A DNA stretch of 39,079 nt from JBDIAR01 sp039812545 (GTDB taxonomy: Bacteria; Actinomycetota; Actinomycetes; Actinomycetales; Dermatophilaceae). Positions 23,940 to 32,570 of this stretch are shown here, piece after piece (positions within the stretch are counted from its first letter, which is position 1; each line of letters starts with the position of its first letter). The notes below the pieces were generated by a model. The model did not search any database. It saw only the letters and a list, made by a program, of their open reading frames with translations, and was not told the origin of the DNA. A program made the translations under genes and the position numbers. The stretch lies in the NCBI GenBank assembly GCA_039812545.1, contig JBDIAR010000004.1, forward strand, positions 1-39,079, written 5' to 3'.

Positions 23940-24113
23940 ATGGAGGAGAAGACCAGCTCTTCCGAGGTGGGCCCGCTGGACCTGTTCGCGACCGAGGAAA
24001 CCCTCGTCGAGGATCTCACGGACGCGGTCGCCGGGTTCTGGAGCACGGTGTCCACCACGGCCACCGCCGGGGGATGCGTCTCGAGCTTCGGGTGCCTGTC
24101 CACGATCAACTGA
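23940..24113 (+). CDS. RiPP precursor peptide 2
   Basis: This 57-residue peptide has the leader blocks PLDLFATEE and VEDLTDAVAG and a core beginning FWSTVSTTATAGGC and ending VSSFGCLSTIN. Its core carries two Cys, the second at the position where precursors 1 and 3 have Ser (SSFG-[SC]-LS). The ATG at 23940 is preferred over an in-frame GTG at 23931, because GGAGGTG at 23926-23932 is well spaced for the ATG and overlaps the GTG. Confidence 0.85.
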   Translation: MEEKTSSSEVGPLDLFATEETLVEDLTDAVAGFWSTVSTTATAGGCVSSFGCLSTIN

Positions 24114-24221
24114 TCGGGACCTGTGCGGGCATCGCCCACACACCGCGTCCCCGACCCAGAGCATCACCGAACCAGAGCACCACCACCATCAGACCCGAGT
24201 AGCACCCAGGAAGGAACACAC

Positions 24222-24398
24222 ATGGACGACAAGTCGATTCACGAGACCCCGCTGGAGTTGTACGCCACCGACGACATCACCTCCGAGGAGCTCAACGACG
24301 CCGTGGCCGGCGGCCTGAGCACCGGCTCGAGCGTCTCCAGCGGCGGCACCGTCACGGGCACCTTCTCGAGCTTCGGCTCGCTCTCCACCCTCAACTGA
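24222..24398 (+). CDS. RiPP precursor peptide 3
   Basis: This 58-residue peptide has the leader blocks PLELYATDD and SEELNDAVAG, closely matching precursor 2. The core begins GLSTGSSVSSGGTVTGT and ends FSSFGSLSTLN. It has no Cys, so only Ser and Thr are available for cyclisation or dehydration. AGGAAGGA precedes the ATG. A gap of about 108 bases separates it from precursor 2 and holds no gene. Confidence 0.83.
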   Translation: MDDKSIHETPLELYATDDITSEELNDAVAGGLSTGSSVSSGGTVTGTFSSFGSLSTLN

Positions 24399-24415
24399 GC
24401 GACGGAGGCTCCGAG

Positions 24416-24583
24416 ATGAACCCCAACACCCCGGACGACATCGACGCCTTCGCGGCCGAGGAGATCGCGGTCGAGGAACTGCCGGACACCGGCGCGCTCG
24501 GCTCGTGGGGCTCCGCCGGCACGATGGGCAGCACCGTCGGGAGCTGCGCCTCCTCGTGCTCCACGGCGAGCACGTTCAGCTGA
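24416..24583 (+). CDS. RiPP precursor peptide 4
   Basis: This 55-residue peptide begins 17 bases after precursor 3 with CGGAGG as ribosome binding site. The leader keeps an acidic block (DIDAFAAEE, VEELPDTGA) but not the DAVAG ending. The core, from about GSWGSAGTMGSTVG, ends SCASSCSTASTFS with two Cys and no SSFG motif. It forms a second subtype with precursor 5. Confidence 0.78.
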   Translation: MNPNTPDDIDAFAAEEIAVEELPDTGALGSWGSAGTMGSTVGSCASSCSTASTFS

Positions 24584-24659
24584 ACAACCCCGCTCGCAAC
24601 CCTCGAACCCAGCCACCGGAAACCTCAAGAACCCATACCCCAGAAAGGAAACCATCATC

Positions 24660-24827
24660 ATGGACCAGCACACGCCGAACACCGAGGTCGACCTGGACGC
24701 GCACGTCGAGGAGATCGACGACGCAGTCAACCCGGCCCTCTCGACGGCGGCCACCGCCTCCAGCGCGGGGACCTTCGTCGGAACCTGCTTCAGCTCGGCG
24801 GCCTGTTTCTCCACCGCCACCTCCTGA
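24660..24827 (+). CDS. RiPP precursor peptide 5
   Basis: This 55-residue peptide has the leader blocks EVDLDAHVEE and IDDAVNP and a core beginning ALSTAATASSAGTFVG and ending TCFSSAACFSTATS. It has two Cys. GAAAGGAA lies upstream of the ATG. It is the last of five tandem precursor genes and is followed by a hairpin at 24842-24875. Confidence 0.8.
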   Translation: MDQHTPNTEVDLDAHVEEIDDAVNPALSTAATASSAGTFVGTCFSSAACFSTATS

Positions 24828-24841
24828 GCCTCGGCACCCCT

Positions 24842-24875
24842 TGTGGGGGAGTCGGCGAGGCTCGGCTCCCCCACA
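24842..24875 (+). terminator. Hairpin between precursor genes and downstream enzymes
   Basis: TGTGGGGGAG (24842-24851) pairs perfectly with CTCCCCCACA (24866-24875) around a 14-base loop. There is no T-run. A partial terminator here would give more precursor mRNA than mRNA for the downstream enzymes, a common RiPP arrangement. Confidence 0.55.
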
Positions 24876-24906
24876 GGCAACCACCACCATCGACTGGAGG
24901 ACCGTC

Positions 24907-26040
24907 ATGTCCCTTGACCAGACCACGGCGAACCCCGTTGGCCTACTTCCGCAGTGGTCACTCGACGCACCCGTCGTCCTGCGTGACGGGGTCGAGATCA
25001 TCACCGGTGCCGGTGGCCGGACCATGCTGGTCACTCCGGGCGGCAAGTTCCTCAGCATCTCGGCGGCCGGGGCAGCCCTGGCCCACCGGCTCACCGGCGC
25101 CGCCCTCTCCGGCCGGGACCTGCTCGTGCAGCTGCACGGGAACCGGCCGGCGGACGACGACCGGGCCGCCAGGACCCTGAGCGCCTTCCTCACCGATCTA
25201 CGGCAGGCCGGCGCGCTGACGATCGATCCCGAACCGCGCACCGCCAAGGACAAGTTCAACCGCCTCGGCAAGCTCGACCCGGTCAAGCGGTTCCCCCTGG
25301 TCCACGACCCGGCCAGGATCACCGCGCCACTGGCGGGGCTGCTGCGCCGCGTCCCCCGCGCGATTCTCGCCGTGATCGCCGCCGCCGTCCCTGTCGCGGC
25401 ACTGCCGCTGGTATGGGTCGCGCTCACGGCGCACCGTCCGACCCAGGCTCCCGTCCCGGCCCAACTCGGGGCCGTATGCCTGTTGCTGCTCGTGCAGATC
25501 GCCGTCCACGAGGCATGGCACGCCATCGCCATGGACGTCCTCGACATCCGTCCGCGAGACGCGGGCGTGGGTCTGCTCTTCTACGCGATACCGATGGCCT
25601 ACGTCGACCGAACCGACGCCTACCGGTTCCATGGTCGCGCCGGTCGGGCGTTCGTCTCACTCGCCGGCCCGATCAGCGACACCTTCTGGATGGGCGTGGT
25701 CGCCCTGGTCGTCATCCGCAGCTCCGGCTCGACCCAGGCCCTCTGGTACTCCTTCCTCGCCCTGCAATCCCTGGCCCTGGTGGCCAACCTCAACCCGCTG
25801 TTCCCCACCGACGGCTACCACGCGGTCGAATCCGCGCTCGGCTCGATCAACATGCGATCGCGCGCGCTGACCTTCGTGCTGCACAAGCTCTCACGCACCC
25901 CGCTGCCCGCCTACCTGGCCCGAGTGCCGCGCCGCGCCAAGTTCGGGTATGCCGGTTACGCCGTGATCAGCAGCGCCTACCTCGGGGTCGTCCTGTGGGT
26001 CCTTCTCGCCAATGTCCTGCACCTCCTCGGAAGGCTGTGA
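24907..26040 (+). CDS. RRE-fused M50 family membrane metalloprotease
   Basis: This 377-residue protein begins with an approximately 90-residue PqqD-like region (VVLRDGVEIITGAGGRTMLV, ISAAGAALAHRLTG, SAFLTDLRQAGAL), which suggests a leader-binding RiPP recognition element. The rest is a multi-pass membrane domain with the zinc motif HEAWH (His201, Glu202, His205) and the third-ligand motif NPLFPTDG with Asp302, both typical of M50 site-2-type proteases. The simplest role is leader removal at the membrane, coupled to export; immunity or signalling are alternatives. CTGGAGG precedes the ATG at 24907, and the frame is open upstream but crosses precursor genes. The next gene starts one base after its stop. 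Confidence 0.8.
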   Translation: MSLDQTTANPVGLLPQWSLDAPVVLRDGVEIITGAGGRTMLVTPGGKFLSISAAGAALAHRLTGAALSGRDLLVQLHGNRPADDDRAARTLSAFLTDLRQAGALTIDPEPRTAKDKFNRLGKLDPVKRFPLVHDPARITAPLAGLLRRVPRAILAVIAAAVPVAALPLVWVALTAHRPTQAPVPAQLGAVCLLLLVQIAVHEAWHAIAMDVLDIRPRDAGVGLLFYAIPMAYVDRTDAYRFHGRAGRAFVSLAGPISDTFWMGVVALVVIRSSGSTQALWYSFLALQSLALVANLNPLFPTDGYHAVESALGSINMRSRALTFVLHKLSRTPLPAYLARVPRRAKFGYAGYAVISSAYLGVVLWVLLANVLHLLGRL

Positions 26041-26041
26041 G

Positions 26042-28534
26042 ATGAACGCGATCCCGACGACGACGCGCGAGCCCTCCGGCTCGACGACGACCGCTGCGGC
26101 CGAGAGCACCCGTTGGGCCCCGTTCCGAGTGGACCGGCTGGCCTCCATCCCGGCCGCCGCCGTTCGGCTGAGCCCGGCCGTCCGACCTCTTCTCGACGAA
26201 TACTACCGACTGACAACGGCATTGGCCGAGCATGGCACGCTCCTCAGCGATGCGATCTACCCGCTCGTGCCGCTGGTGGACGCGCGTACCCGCCGCGTTC
26301 TGCTCGCCGCCCGCCGTCAGGTCCACAACTCCACGTGCCCGGCGCCCGAGGCGCTCGACACCCTGCGCACCGCGGGCGTCGACTCCGACGCACTGGCCGG
26401 CTGGACATCCACCCGGCGTGCCGTCGACTCCGTCGAGGCGGACCTGGTCGCGACGCTCGATCGCGTGGCCGCAGTCGGCGACGAACTACTGATCCATCAA
26501 CTGAACCGACCGGACGTGGCCCGTGCGCTGGCCGTCTGCGCGACCGAGTTCTCCGCGAGCCTGGGCAAGGAGTCCCTGCGCCCCGGAACCCGAGGCGGAC
26601 GCAGCGCGGTCATGTACCTCGTCCGCGCGGCCCTCAAGCCGAGCCCGCTGAGTTCGCTGACGACGGTGAACCTGCACCCCGCCGACGCGCTCGACCGACA
26701 CCACGTCACCGTGCCCGTCGGTATCGCCCAGCGTGTCGTGCAGGGCCTGTCCTGCGACCCACGTCTCGTCGAATGCTTCGACTACGAGGCCTCGCCGACC
26801 CTGCCCGCCCCGGACGGCGGACGCTGGGTCGTCGTACCCGGCGCCAGCGCGTCGGACCGATTCCCCTGGCGTGGCGAACGGATCGTCGACGCCGGCTCGT
26901 ATGCCACCGAGGTCGACCTCCTTCAGGGCGTGGGTCGGCGCTCCGGTTCGGACCTGGCCCGCCTCCTGGGCGGCGCCGACGGCCCGGCCCGCGTCGCCCG
27001 GTTGTGCCGCATGGGACTGCTTCGTCCGGTGCTGCCGTGGGCTCGCGGGGCGGACGAGCCGCTCCGCGACCTCGCGCGGTCGCTGCGACGCTCCGGCGGG
27101 GCCCGGGGCGACGACTGGGCCCGGATGCTCGACTCGGTGTCCGAGGCGGCGGCGTCCGTATCGGGGGCGGACGCCGTCACCCGCCGCGAGCGACTCGTCG
27201 CGATCCGACGCGATGTCGACGCTCTCACCGGTTCGGCCCGGGTGCCGTCGTGGGACGGGCCGGTGCTCACCGAGGACGTCACGTCCGCCCGTTCGGTCGG
27301 CGACCTGCCCGACACGGTCCGCGACGACCTGACCCAGCTGGCCCGGGTGGCGCGCTCGTTCGTGTTCCGCAGCCACCTCTACGACGTCGTGCTGGCAGCG
27401 GTCAAGGCCGAGATCGGCATCGGCGGCCACCACCACGACGCGGTAGCCCTGCTGCGCCGGCTCCAGGGAACTCGCGGGCTCGTCAAGGCGATCCGCGAAG
27501 CCCAGGGTCTGGACATGGCATACGACCCCACCGACGGCAGACGCCGCGAGCTACCGGTCGGGAGGACCTCCGCGCCGCCGGCCCTCGCGGTGATGTACCA
27601 GCTCGCGGCCCGCGACCGCTCGGCCCTCGAGCGGGGCGACTACCACCTCGTGGTCAACCAGTTCGGCAACGCCCACGGCGGACTGCTGACCAGATTCGGG
27701 CCGGTCATCGGCCGCGACACGATGCGCGAGATCATCTGGCCCTGGCTGACCGACCTCAGGCCGGATTGCCAGGTCCGGACCGTCACCTTCTCCACCGACG
27801 TCAGCGGTGTGCAACACGCGGGCGCCGGGTTCCTGCCGGAGCTCGAATGGGACGGCACGCCCGAGGCCACGCCCACGCCGGGCGACCACGCCGGCCCGAT
27901 TCGCTTCTCCGACCTCGGCATCATCCACCGCGCCGACAACGACACCCTCGAATTCGTCGATGCGCGAGGCGATCTCGTCGCCCCTGTGTACACCGGGATC
28001 GTGCCCGCCTCGTTGACGAACGGACCGACGCGACTGGCCTGCGCCCTCATGGACCCCTGGGTGGACGGCACCCCGCTGACCCGCACCAATCACCCGTTCC
28101 TGCGGTCGTCATTGCGGCTCGCCGAACCCATCATCCACCCGCGCATCTGCGTCGGCCGGGTCGTGACGGCGCGTCGGCGCTGGCTCATCCCCACCGACCA
28201 GATCGCCCTGCCGCTCAAGGGGGAGGGCGATACCGGCTACCTCATCAGGCTGGACGGCTGGCGTCGTTCGTTGGACCTGCCGGCGGACGTGTTCTTCCTG
28301 GCGGTCTCCGACGACATGGCCGACGACGCCCGTCGCAAACCGACCTTCCTCGACTTCGCCTCCCCGCACCTGGTGCAGGCCGCCGTGCCGCTCATCAAGG
28401 GCTCGCGGTACGTGCGCTTCGAGGAGACCCTTCCGGCCCTCGACGAGCACTGGGTGCCCGGTCCGGACGGCGGTTACGCGTGCGAACACCTCAGCTTCCT
28501 GGCCTGGGAACGACCCGCAGGAGGTGCCACATGA
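26042..28534 (+). CDS. LanB-type dehydratase, tRNA-dependent glutamylation protein
   Basis: This 830-residue protein matches the large N-terminal part of class I lanthipeptide dehydratases. In thiopeptide and goadsporin-type pathways that part is a separate protein, which glutamylates Ser and Thr side chains using Glu-tRNA. Supporting blocks are KPSPLSSLTTVNL near residue 200, the counterpart of the R-x-SP-x-T motif, and a conserved acidic and Arg-rich second half (NQFGNAHGGLLTRFG, TFSTDVSGVQHAGAG). It starts right after the M50 gene stop, with GGAAGG as ribosome binding site. The elimination partner overlaps its end by four bases (ATGA). Confidence 0.88.
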   Translation: MNAIPTTTREPSGSTTTAAAESTRWAPFRVDRLASIPAAAVRLSPAVRPLLDEYYRLTTALAEHGTLLSDAIYPLVPLVDARTRRVLLAARRQVHNSTCPAPEALDTLRTAGVDSDALAGWTSTRRAVDSVEADLVATLDRVAAVGDELLIHQLNRPDVARALAVCATEFSASLGKESLRPGTRGGRSAVMYLVRAALKPSPLSSLTTVNLHPADALDRHHVTVPVGIAQRVVQGLSCDPRLVECFDYEASPTLPAPDGGRWVVVPGASASDRFPWRGERIVDAGSYATEVDLLQGVGRRSGSDLARLLGGADGPARVARLCRMGLLRPVLPWARGADEPLRDLARSLRRSGGARGDDWARMLDSVSEAAASVSGADAVTRRERLVAIRRDVDALTGSARVPSWDGPVLTEDVTSARSVGDLPDTVRDDLTQLARVARSFVFRSHLYDVVLAAVKAEIGIGGHHHDAVALLRRLQGTRGLVKAIREAQGLDMAYDPTDGRRRELPVGRTSAPPALAVMYQLAARDRSALERGDYHLVVNQFGNAHGGLLTRFGPVIGRDTMREIIWPWLTDLRPDCQVRTVTFSTDVSGVQHAGAGFLPELEWDGTPEATPTPGDHAGPIRFSDLGIIHRADNDTLEFVDARGDLVAPVYTGIVPASLTNGPTRLACALMDPWVDGTPLTRTNHPFLRSSLRLAEPIIHPRICVGRVVTARRRWLIPTDQIALPLKGEGDTGYLIRLDGWRRSLDLPADVFFLAVSDDMADDARRKPTFLDFASPHLVQAAVPLIKGSRYVRFEETLPALDEHWVPGPDGGYACEHLSFLAWERPAGGAT

Positions 28535-29436
28535 CGGCACTGCCCGAGACGCCGACCTGGTTGTACCTCAAGGTCTATCCCGGTCGGCTCGACCTCATCG
28601 ACGCCACGCTGCGCACCGTCGTCCGTCCCTGGGTCGCCGCACACACGTCCGTGATCCGCCGGTGGTTCTACCTGCGCTACTTCGACGGCGCCGGCCCCCA
28701 TGTCCGGCTCCGGCTGCTGCTCGGCCACGACGACGCCGACGCCCTCGCACTGGCCGTGCCCGAGCTGCTCGACCGCCTGGGCAGCCTCGAGGCGGACGAC
28801 CGGGCCCGGCGCAGCGACGTCCCCGGCCTGCCCGGACGGGCGCATCACCATGCCGCCAAGCAGTTCCGGGCCGAGGTGGCCGTGGACCTGTACGAACCCG
28901 AGTACGGCAAGTGGGGCGGAGTCGAGTTCATGCCGGTCGCCGAGACCCTGTTCGAGTTCTCCAGCACCATCAGCGCCGTCTTCCTCGATCTCATGCCCGC
29001 GGGTTGGCGCGGCCGACTCGCCATCGCCTCGGCCATCATCCGCGGCACAGTACGTTCCCTACAACTGGGTCGCGCCGACGAGCGGTCCTTCCTGGCGGCG
29101 CACTTCGCGTGGTGGTCCGGGGAGCACGGCGGCGGACCCACTGAGGATGTCGACACCCTGCGCGAGATCGCCGCGCGCGAGGGCCACGACGTCGTCGTCC
29201 TGATGCTCACCCTGACCTCCGACGACGTCTTCGTCGGCTCGCTCGAGGACTTCACCACCCAGCTCGCCGGCGTGCTGGCCAGGTCGAACCCCAGTCAGCA
29301 GCGGCTCTTCCTCGTCTTCCACCACCTGCACCTCATGCTCAACAGGCTGGGCGTCATCCCGTCCGAAGAGGCCCTCGCCTCGTTGATCGCAGCTCACGTC
29401 CTGGAGTTCGGCGATGTCGTCGACGCGTGCGCCTGA
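28531..29436 (+). CDS. SpaB_C-type elimination protein of a split LanB dehydratase
   Basis: This 301-residue protein belongs to the thiopeptide-type bacteriocin biosynthesis (SpaB_C) family. Typical blocks are WLYLKVYPGRLDLID at the start, RRWFYLRYFDGAGPHVRLRL, YEPEYGKWGG near residue 120, and HHLHLMLNRLG near 264. Next to a glutamylation protein it should remove glutamate from Ser/Thr to leave dehydroalanine and dehydrobutyrine. Related proteins catalyse the [4+2] pyridine-forming step of thiopeptides. Since this is the only copy, elimination is the more economical assignment. It overlaps both neighbours. Confidence 0.87.
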   Translation: MTALPETPTWLYLKVYPGRLDLIDATLRTVVRPWVAAHTSVIRRWFYLRYFDGAGPHVRLRLLLGHDDADALALAVPELLDRLGSLEADDRARRSDVPGLPGRAHHHAAKQFRAEVAVDLYEPEYGKWGGVEFMPVAETLFEFSSTISAVFLDLMPAGWRGRLAIASAIIRGTVRSLQLGRADERSFLAAHFAWWSGEHGGGPTEDVDTLREIAAREGHDVVVLMLTLTSDDVFVGSLEDFTTQLAGVLARSNPSQQRLFLVFHHLHLMLNRLGVIPSEEALASLIAAHVLEFGDVVDACA

Positions 29437-30364
29437 ACGCGCCCCACGAGCGGTCCCCGCAGCGGTCCGGGCGCCCGCCCCGACCCTCTCTCCCGTCTTC
29501 GCCGCGGCATACCGGGAAACCGAGCGCCTGACCGGATGGTATGCCGGTCTGGCCGCCGATCTCGTCGCCTTCGCGGCTCCCCAGAACGAGTCGCTCGTCG
29601 TCGAGCTGTGCTGTGGCACAGGGGTGTCCACCAGGGCACTGGTCGCGGGCCTGCCCGAGCACGCCGAACTCGTGGCCATCGACGCGGCGCCCGCGATGCT
29701 CGCCGTCGCCGCGGCCGAACAGCGCGACGAGCGAATCCGTTGGCATCGCGCCCAGTTGCCCGAGGTGCCCTCGGGCCTGCGCGCCGACCTGGTGTTCTGC
29801 AGCGCCGGACTACCCGGTATCTCGCTCCCGGCACTCTTCCGGGCCGCCCGGGCGGTGTCGTCCGCCGCAGGCCGCCTGGTCTTCAACGCCCCGCCCGGTG
29901 TGCCGGAGTTCGCCGCCCTCGAACCCACCGCCCGCCGGCCCGACGCCCTCGAACCCGACCCGACCGGCCTGCTCGGCGCCATGCGCCGGATCGCGCAGCA
30001 GATGATCGGCGACCTGCCACTGCCGACCCACCGCGGCTCCACGCAGCCGCCGAGTGGCGATCTCTACGCCACAGCAGCGCGATTCGGCTGGGTCGTGGAG
30101 GACGTGCGCAGTCGCCGCTATGCGATGAGCCACCGCGACATGGCGCGCTGGCTCTCGCTGCCAGAGTTCCTCCCTGCATACCCGCCGTTGTCCCTCGCGC
30201 AATGTCGTGAGGTGCTGGCGCGGGCCGTGCGAGAGGTGGACCCGGACCGGATGGCCACGGCCACCTGGCAGCTGGTCCGAGCACGACGGGCACCGTCGAT
30301 CGGCGGGCTCGACCCACACCAGGCCCACGAACGTTGGGCCGAGGAAACCCAGGAAAGGGGATGA
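29414..30364 (+). CDS. Class I SAM-dependent methyltransferase
   Basis: This 316-residue protein has the SAM-binding glycine loop VVELCCGTGVST near residue 62, then AELVAIDAAPAML as the acidic ribose-binding strand and DLVFCSAGLPG as motif IV. It overlaps the elimination gene by 23 bases, so translation is probably coupled. Within this operon it likely methylates the finished or trimmed peptide, for instance at the N terminus as in plantazolicin, or a side chain. The target cannot be read from sequence. The N-terminal 25 residues are Ala/Pro-rich and poorly conserved in look, so a later start is possible. Confidence 0.8.
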   Translation: MSSTRAPERAPRAVPAAVRAPAPTLSPVFAAAYRETERLTGWYAGLAADLVAFAAPQNESLVVELCCGTGVSTRALVAGLPEHAELVAIDAAPAMLAVAAAEQRDERIRWHRAQLPEVPSGLRADLVFCSAGLPGISLPALFRAARAVSSAAGRLVFNAPPGVPEFAALEPTARRPDALEPDPTGLLGAMRRIAQQMIGDLPLPTHRGSTQPPSGDLYATAARFGWVVEDVRSRRYAMSHRDMARWLSLPEFLPAYPPLSLAQCREVLARAVREVDPDRMATATWQLVRARRAPSIGGLDPHQAHERWAEETQERG

Positions 30365-30365
30365 C

Positions 30366-31247
30366 ATGCTTCGACTCGATCGAATCACGAAGTCCTTCGA
30401 CGAACACCGGGTCCTCGACGACGTCAGCTTCAGCGTTCCCGACGGGTCGCTGACGGGCTTCGTCGGGGGCAACGGTGCCGGCAAGACCACCACGATGCGC
30501 GTCGTCATGGGCCTGCTGACCGCCGACTCCGGAACGGTCACCCGCGACGGCGTCCCGCTGACGGCGCAGGACCGGCAGCGCTTCGGCTACATGCCCGAGG
30601 AGCGCGGCCTCTACCCCAAGCAGGAGATCATCGACCAGCTGGTGTACTTCGGGACGCTGCACGGGGCATCGCGCGCAGCGGCCACCGCACGGGCCCGGGA
30701 GTTGCTGGAGCGGTTCGGTCTCGCCGAGCGGGCGGCCGACAAGCTGGAGACCCTGTCGCTCGGCAACCAGCAGCGGGTTCAGATCGCGGTGGCGCTCATG
30801 CACGAGCCGACCGCTCTCGTCCTGGACGAACCGTTCTCCGGACTCGACCCCGACGCGGTGAACGCGATGGCCGAACTCATCCGCGGCTGCGCGGACACCG
30901 GTGTTCCCGTGCTGTTCTCCAGCCACCAGCTCGACCTGGTCGAACGCCTCTGCGACCGCATCGTCATCCTCGCCCGCGGGCAGGTCGTGGCCGAGGGGAC
31001 TGCCGAGGAGTTGCGCGCGGCCCATCAGCGACTCGTACGGATCGACGCCCCCGGGGTGGCCACCTGGATCCGCCGGATCGACGGCATCGCGCTCGTGGAC
31101 GTCGCCGCGGACAGCGCGGTCTTCAACCCCTTCTCTCCCGACGCCGGACGCCGAGTCCTGCAGGCGGCCCTGGAACACGGGGACGTCACCACCTTCGGCG
31201 ACGTGCGCATTCCCCTGTCCGAGCTCTACCAGGAGGCAACCCGATGA
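30366..31247 (+). CDS. ABC transporter ATP-binding protein, NatA-like
   Basis: This 293-residue ATPase has all nucleotide-binding motifs intact: Walker A GGNGAGKTT, signature LSLGNQQRVQ, Walker B LVLDEPFSGLDP, and the switch His in FSSHQLDLVERLCD. It pairs with the ABC-2 permease whose start overlaps its stop (ATGA). In a RiPP operon it most likely exports the peptide or protects the producer. AAGGGG lies a few bases before the ATG at 30366, and the methyltransferase stop is one base upstream. Confidence 0.92.
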   Translation: MLRLDRITKSFDEHRVLDDVSFSVPDGSLTGFVGGNGAGKTTTMRVVMGLLTADSGTVTRDGVPLTAQDRQRFGYMPEERGLYPKQEIIDQLVYFGTLHGASRAAATARARELLERFGLAERAADKLETLSLGNQQRVQIAVALMHEPTALVLDEPFSGLDPDAVNAMAELIRGCADTGVPVLFSSHQLDLVERLCDRIVILARGQVVAEGTAEELRAAHQRLVRIDAPGVATWIRRIDGIALVDVAADSAVFNPFSPDAGRRVLQAALEHGDVTTFGDVRIPLSELYQEATR

Positions 31248-32488
31248 CCACCGCACAGCTCGCCCCGTGGCGCCTCGTCGCCGCACGCGAATTGCGAATC
31301 CGACTCCGCAGCAAGGCATTCTGGATTTCCACGATCAGCACGCTGGTGATCATCGTCGGCGCCGCGGTCGTCTGGCACCTGATCCCCAAGGGCGGTGCGG
31401 ACTACCGGATCGGGGTGACCGAGGACTCCTCGGCCCGAATCGTCGCCGCCGCCGGCCGGGCGGGGGCGACGTCTGGCCAGGACTCGCCGACCTTCACGGC
31501 GGTCCGGTATGCCGACGCCGAGCGTGCTGAGGGCGCCGTCACCGATGGCGCCGTGGACGCCGCCCTGACCCGCGCCGCCTCCGGGTGGACCCTGACGGCG
31601 AAGAAGCAGCCCGATGCGGCGCTCTCGTCCGCACTGCACTCCTCGATCACCGCGGTGACGGCATCGGCGAACGCGGCGAAGGCGGGCCTGGACCTAAGCA
31701 CGCTCACGGCTGGGACCCAGCTGACGCCGGTCGCCCTGGACGGGTCCGCCGACCGGACGATGGTCGCCTACACGGTGACCTTCCTGTTCGGTCTGCTGTT
31801 CTTCCTGTCGTGCCAGCTCTTCGGCACCTCGACGGCGTCGAGTGTGGTCGAGGAGAAGGAGTCGCGGGTCGTCGAGGTGCTGCTGTCGGCCATCTCGTCA
31901 CGACAACTGCTCGTCGGCAAGGTGGTCGGCAATGCGCTCGTCGGCATCGTGCAGATGACGCTCTTCGTCGGCGCCGGGCTGCTGGCCGCCTGGGCGACCG
32001 GCGGCATACCGCAACTCGGGGACATCGTCAGTTCGAGCGGGATCTTCCTGGCCTTCTATCTCGTCGGGTTCGTCACCATGTGCTTCCTCTTCGGAGGCCT
32101 GGGGTCGCTGGCATCCCGCGCGCAGGACATGCAATCGGCCACCGCTCCGCTGCAGATCGTCATCACCGCGGCCTACATGATCTCCTTCGTCGGATCGGAG
32201 GCGATCGTCAAAGTCACCTCGTATGTGCCGATCCTCTCGACGGTCACCATGCCCTCGCGAGCGCTGAAGGACACCGCCACGTGGTGGGAGGTGGCGATCG
32301 CCCTGACGATCGCCGTGGGCTTCGCCGTCGTGTCGGTCCGGTTGGCCGACCGCGCCTACCGCGGCTCGGTGCTGCAACTGGGTCCGCGACTGGAGTTGTC
32401 CAGCATCCTGGGGCGGCGCCGCGCCGCCTCCCGGGGCCGCGCGGCCGAGGTCCGGCTCGCCTCCACCCGGACCGCCCGGCAGTCCTGA
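31244..32488 (+). CDS. ABC-2 type permease, NatB-like
   Basis: This 414-residue permease has an N-terminal helix (FWISTISTLVIIVGAAVVW), a large extracytoplasmic domain of about 150 residues, and then five to six membrane helices. The segment EEKESRVVEVLLSAISSRQLLVGKV is typical of NatB/YhaP ABC-2 permeases (quoted in part: EEKESRVVEVLL). It forms an exporter with the preceding ATPase. The C-terminal tail is rich in Arg and probably cytoplasmic. Confidence 0.9.
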   Translation: MTTAQLAPWRLVAARELRIRLRSKAFWISTISTLVIIVGAAVVWHLIPKGGADYRIGVTEDSSARIVAAAGRAGATSGQDSPTFTAVRYADAERAEGAVTDGAVDAALTRAASGWTLTAKKQPDAALSSALHSSITAVTASANAAKAGLDLSTLTAGTQLTPVALDGSADRTMVAYTVTFLFGLLFFLSCQLFGTSTASSVVEEKESRVVEVLLSAISSRQLLVGKVVGNALVGIVQMTLFVGAGLLAAWATGGIPQLGDIVSSSGIFLAFYLVGFVTMCFLFGGLGSLASRAQDMQSATAPLQIVITAAYMISFVGSEAIVKVTSYVPILSTVTMPSRALKDTATWWEVAIALTIAVGFAVVSVRLADRAYRGSVLQLGPRLELSSILGRRRAASRGRAAEVRLASTRTARQS

Positions 32489-32570
32489 CGCGACCGGCAT
32501 ACGTCGCAACCAAGACTCACTCGATCCACCCCCACAAACCACAACCGTTAGCTCAGCGAAGGAGATTGCC

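Noticed and set aside
28531..29436. Reading the SpaB_C protein as a thiopeptide pyridine synthase
   Set aside because: It is the only such protein and overlaps the glutamylation gene, so it is needed as the elimination half; a macrocycle cannot be claimed.
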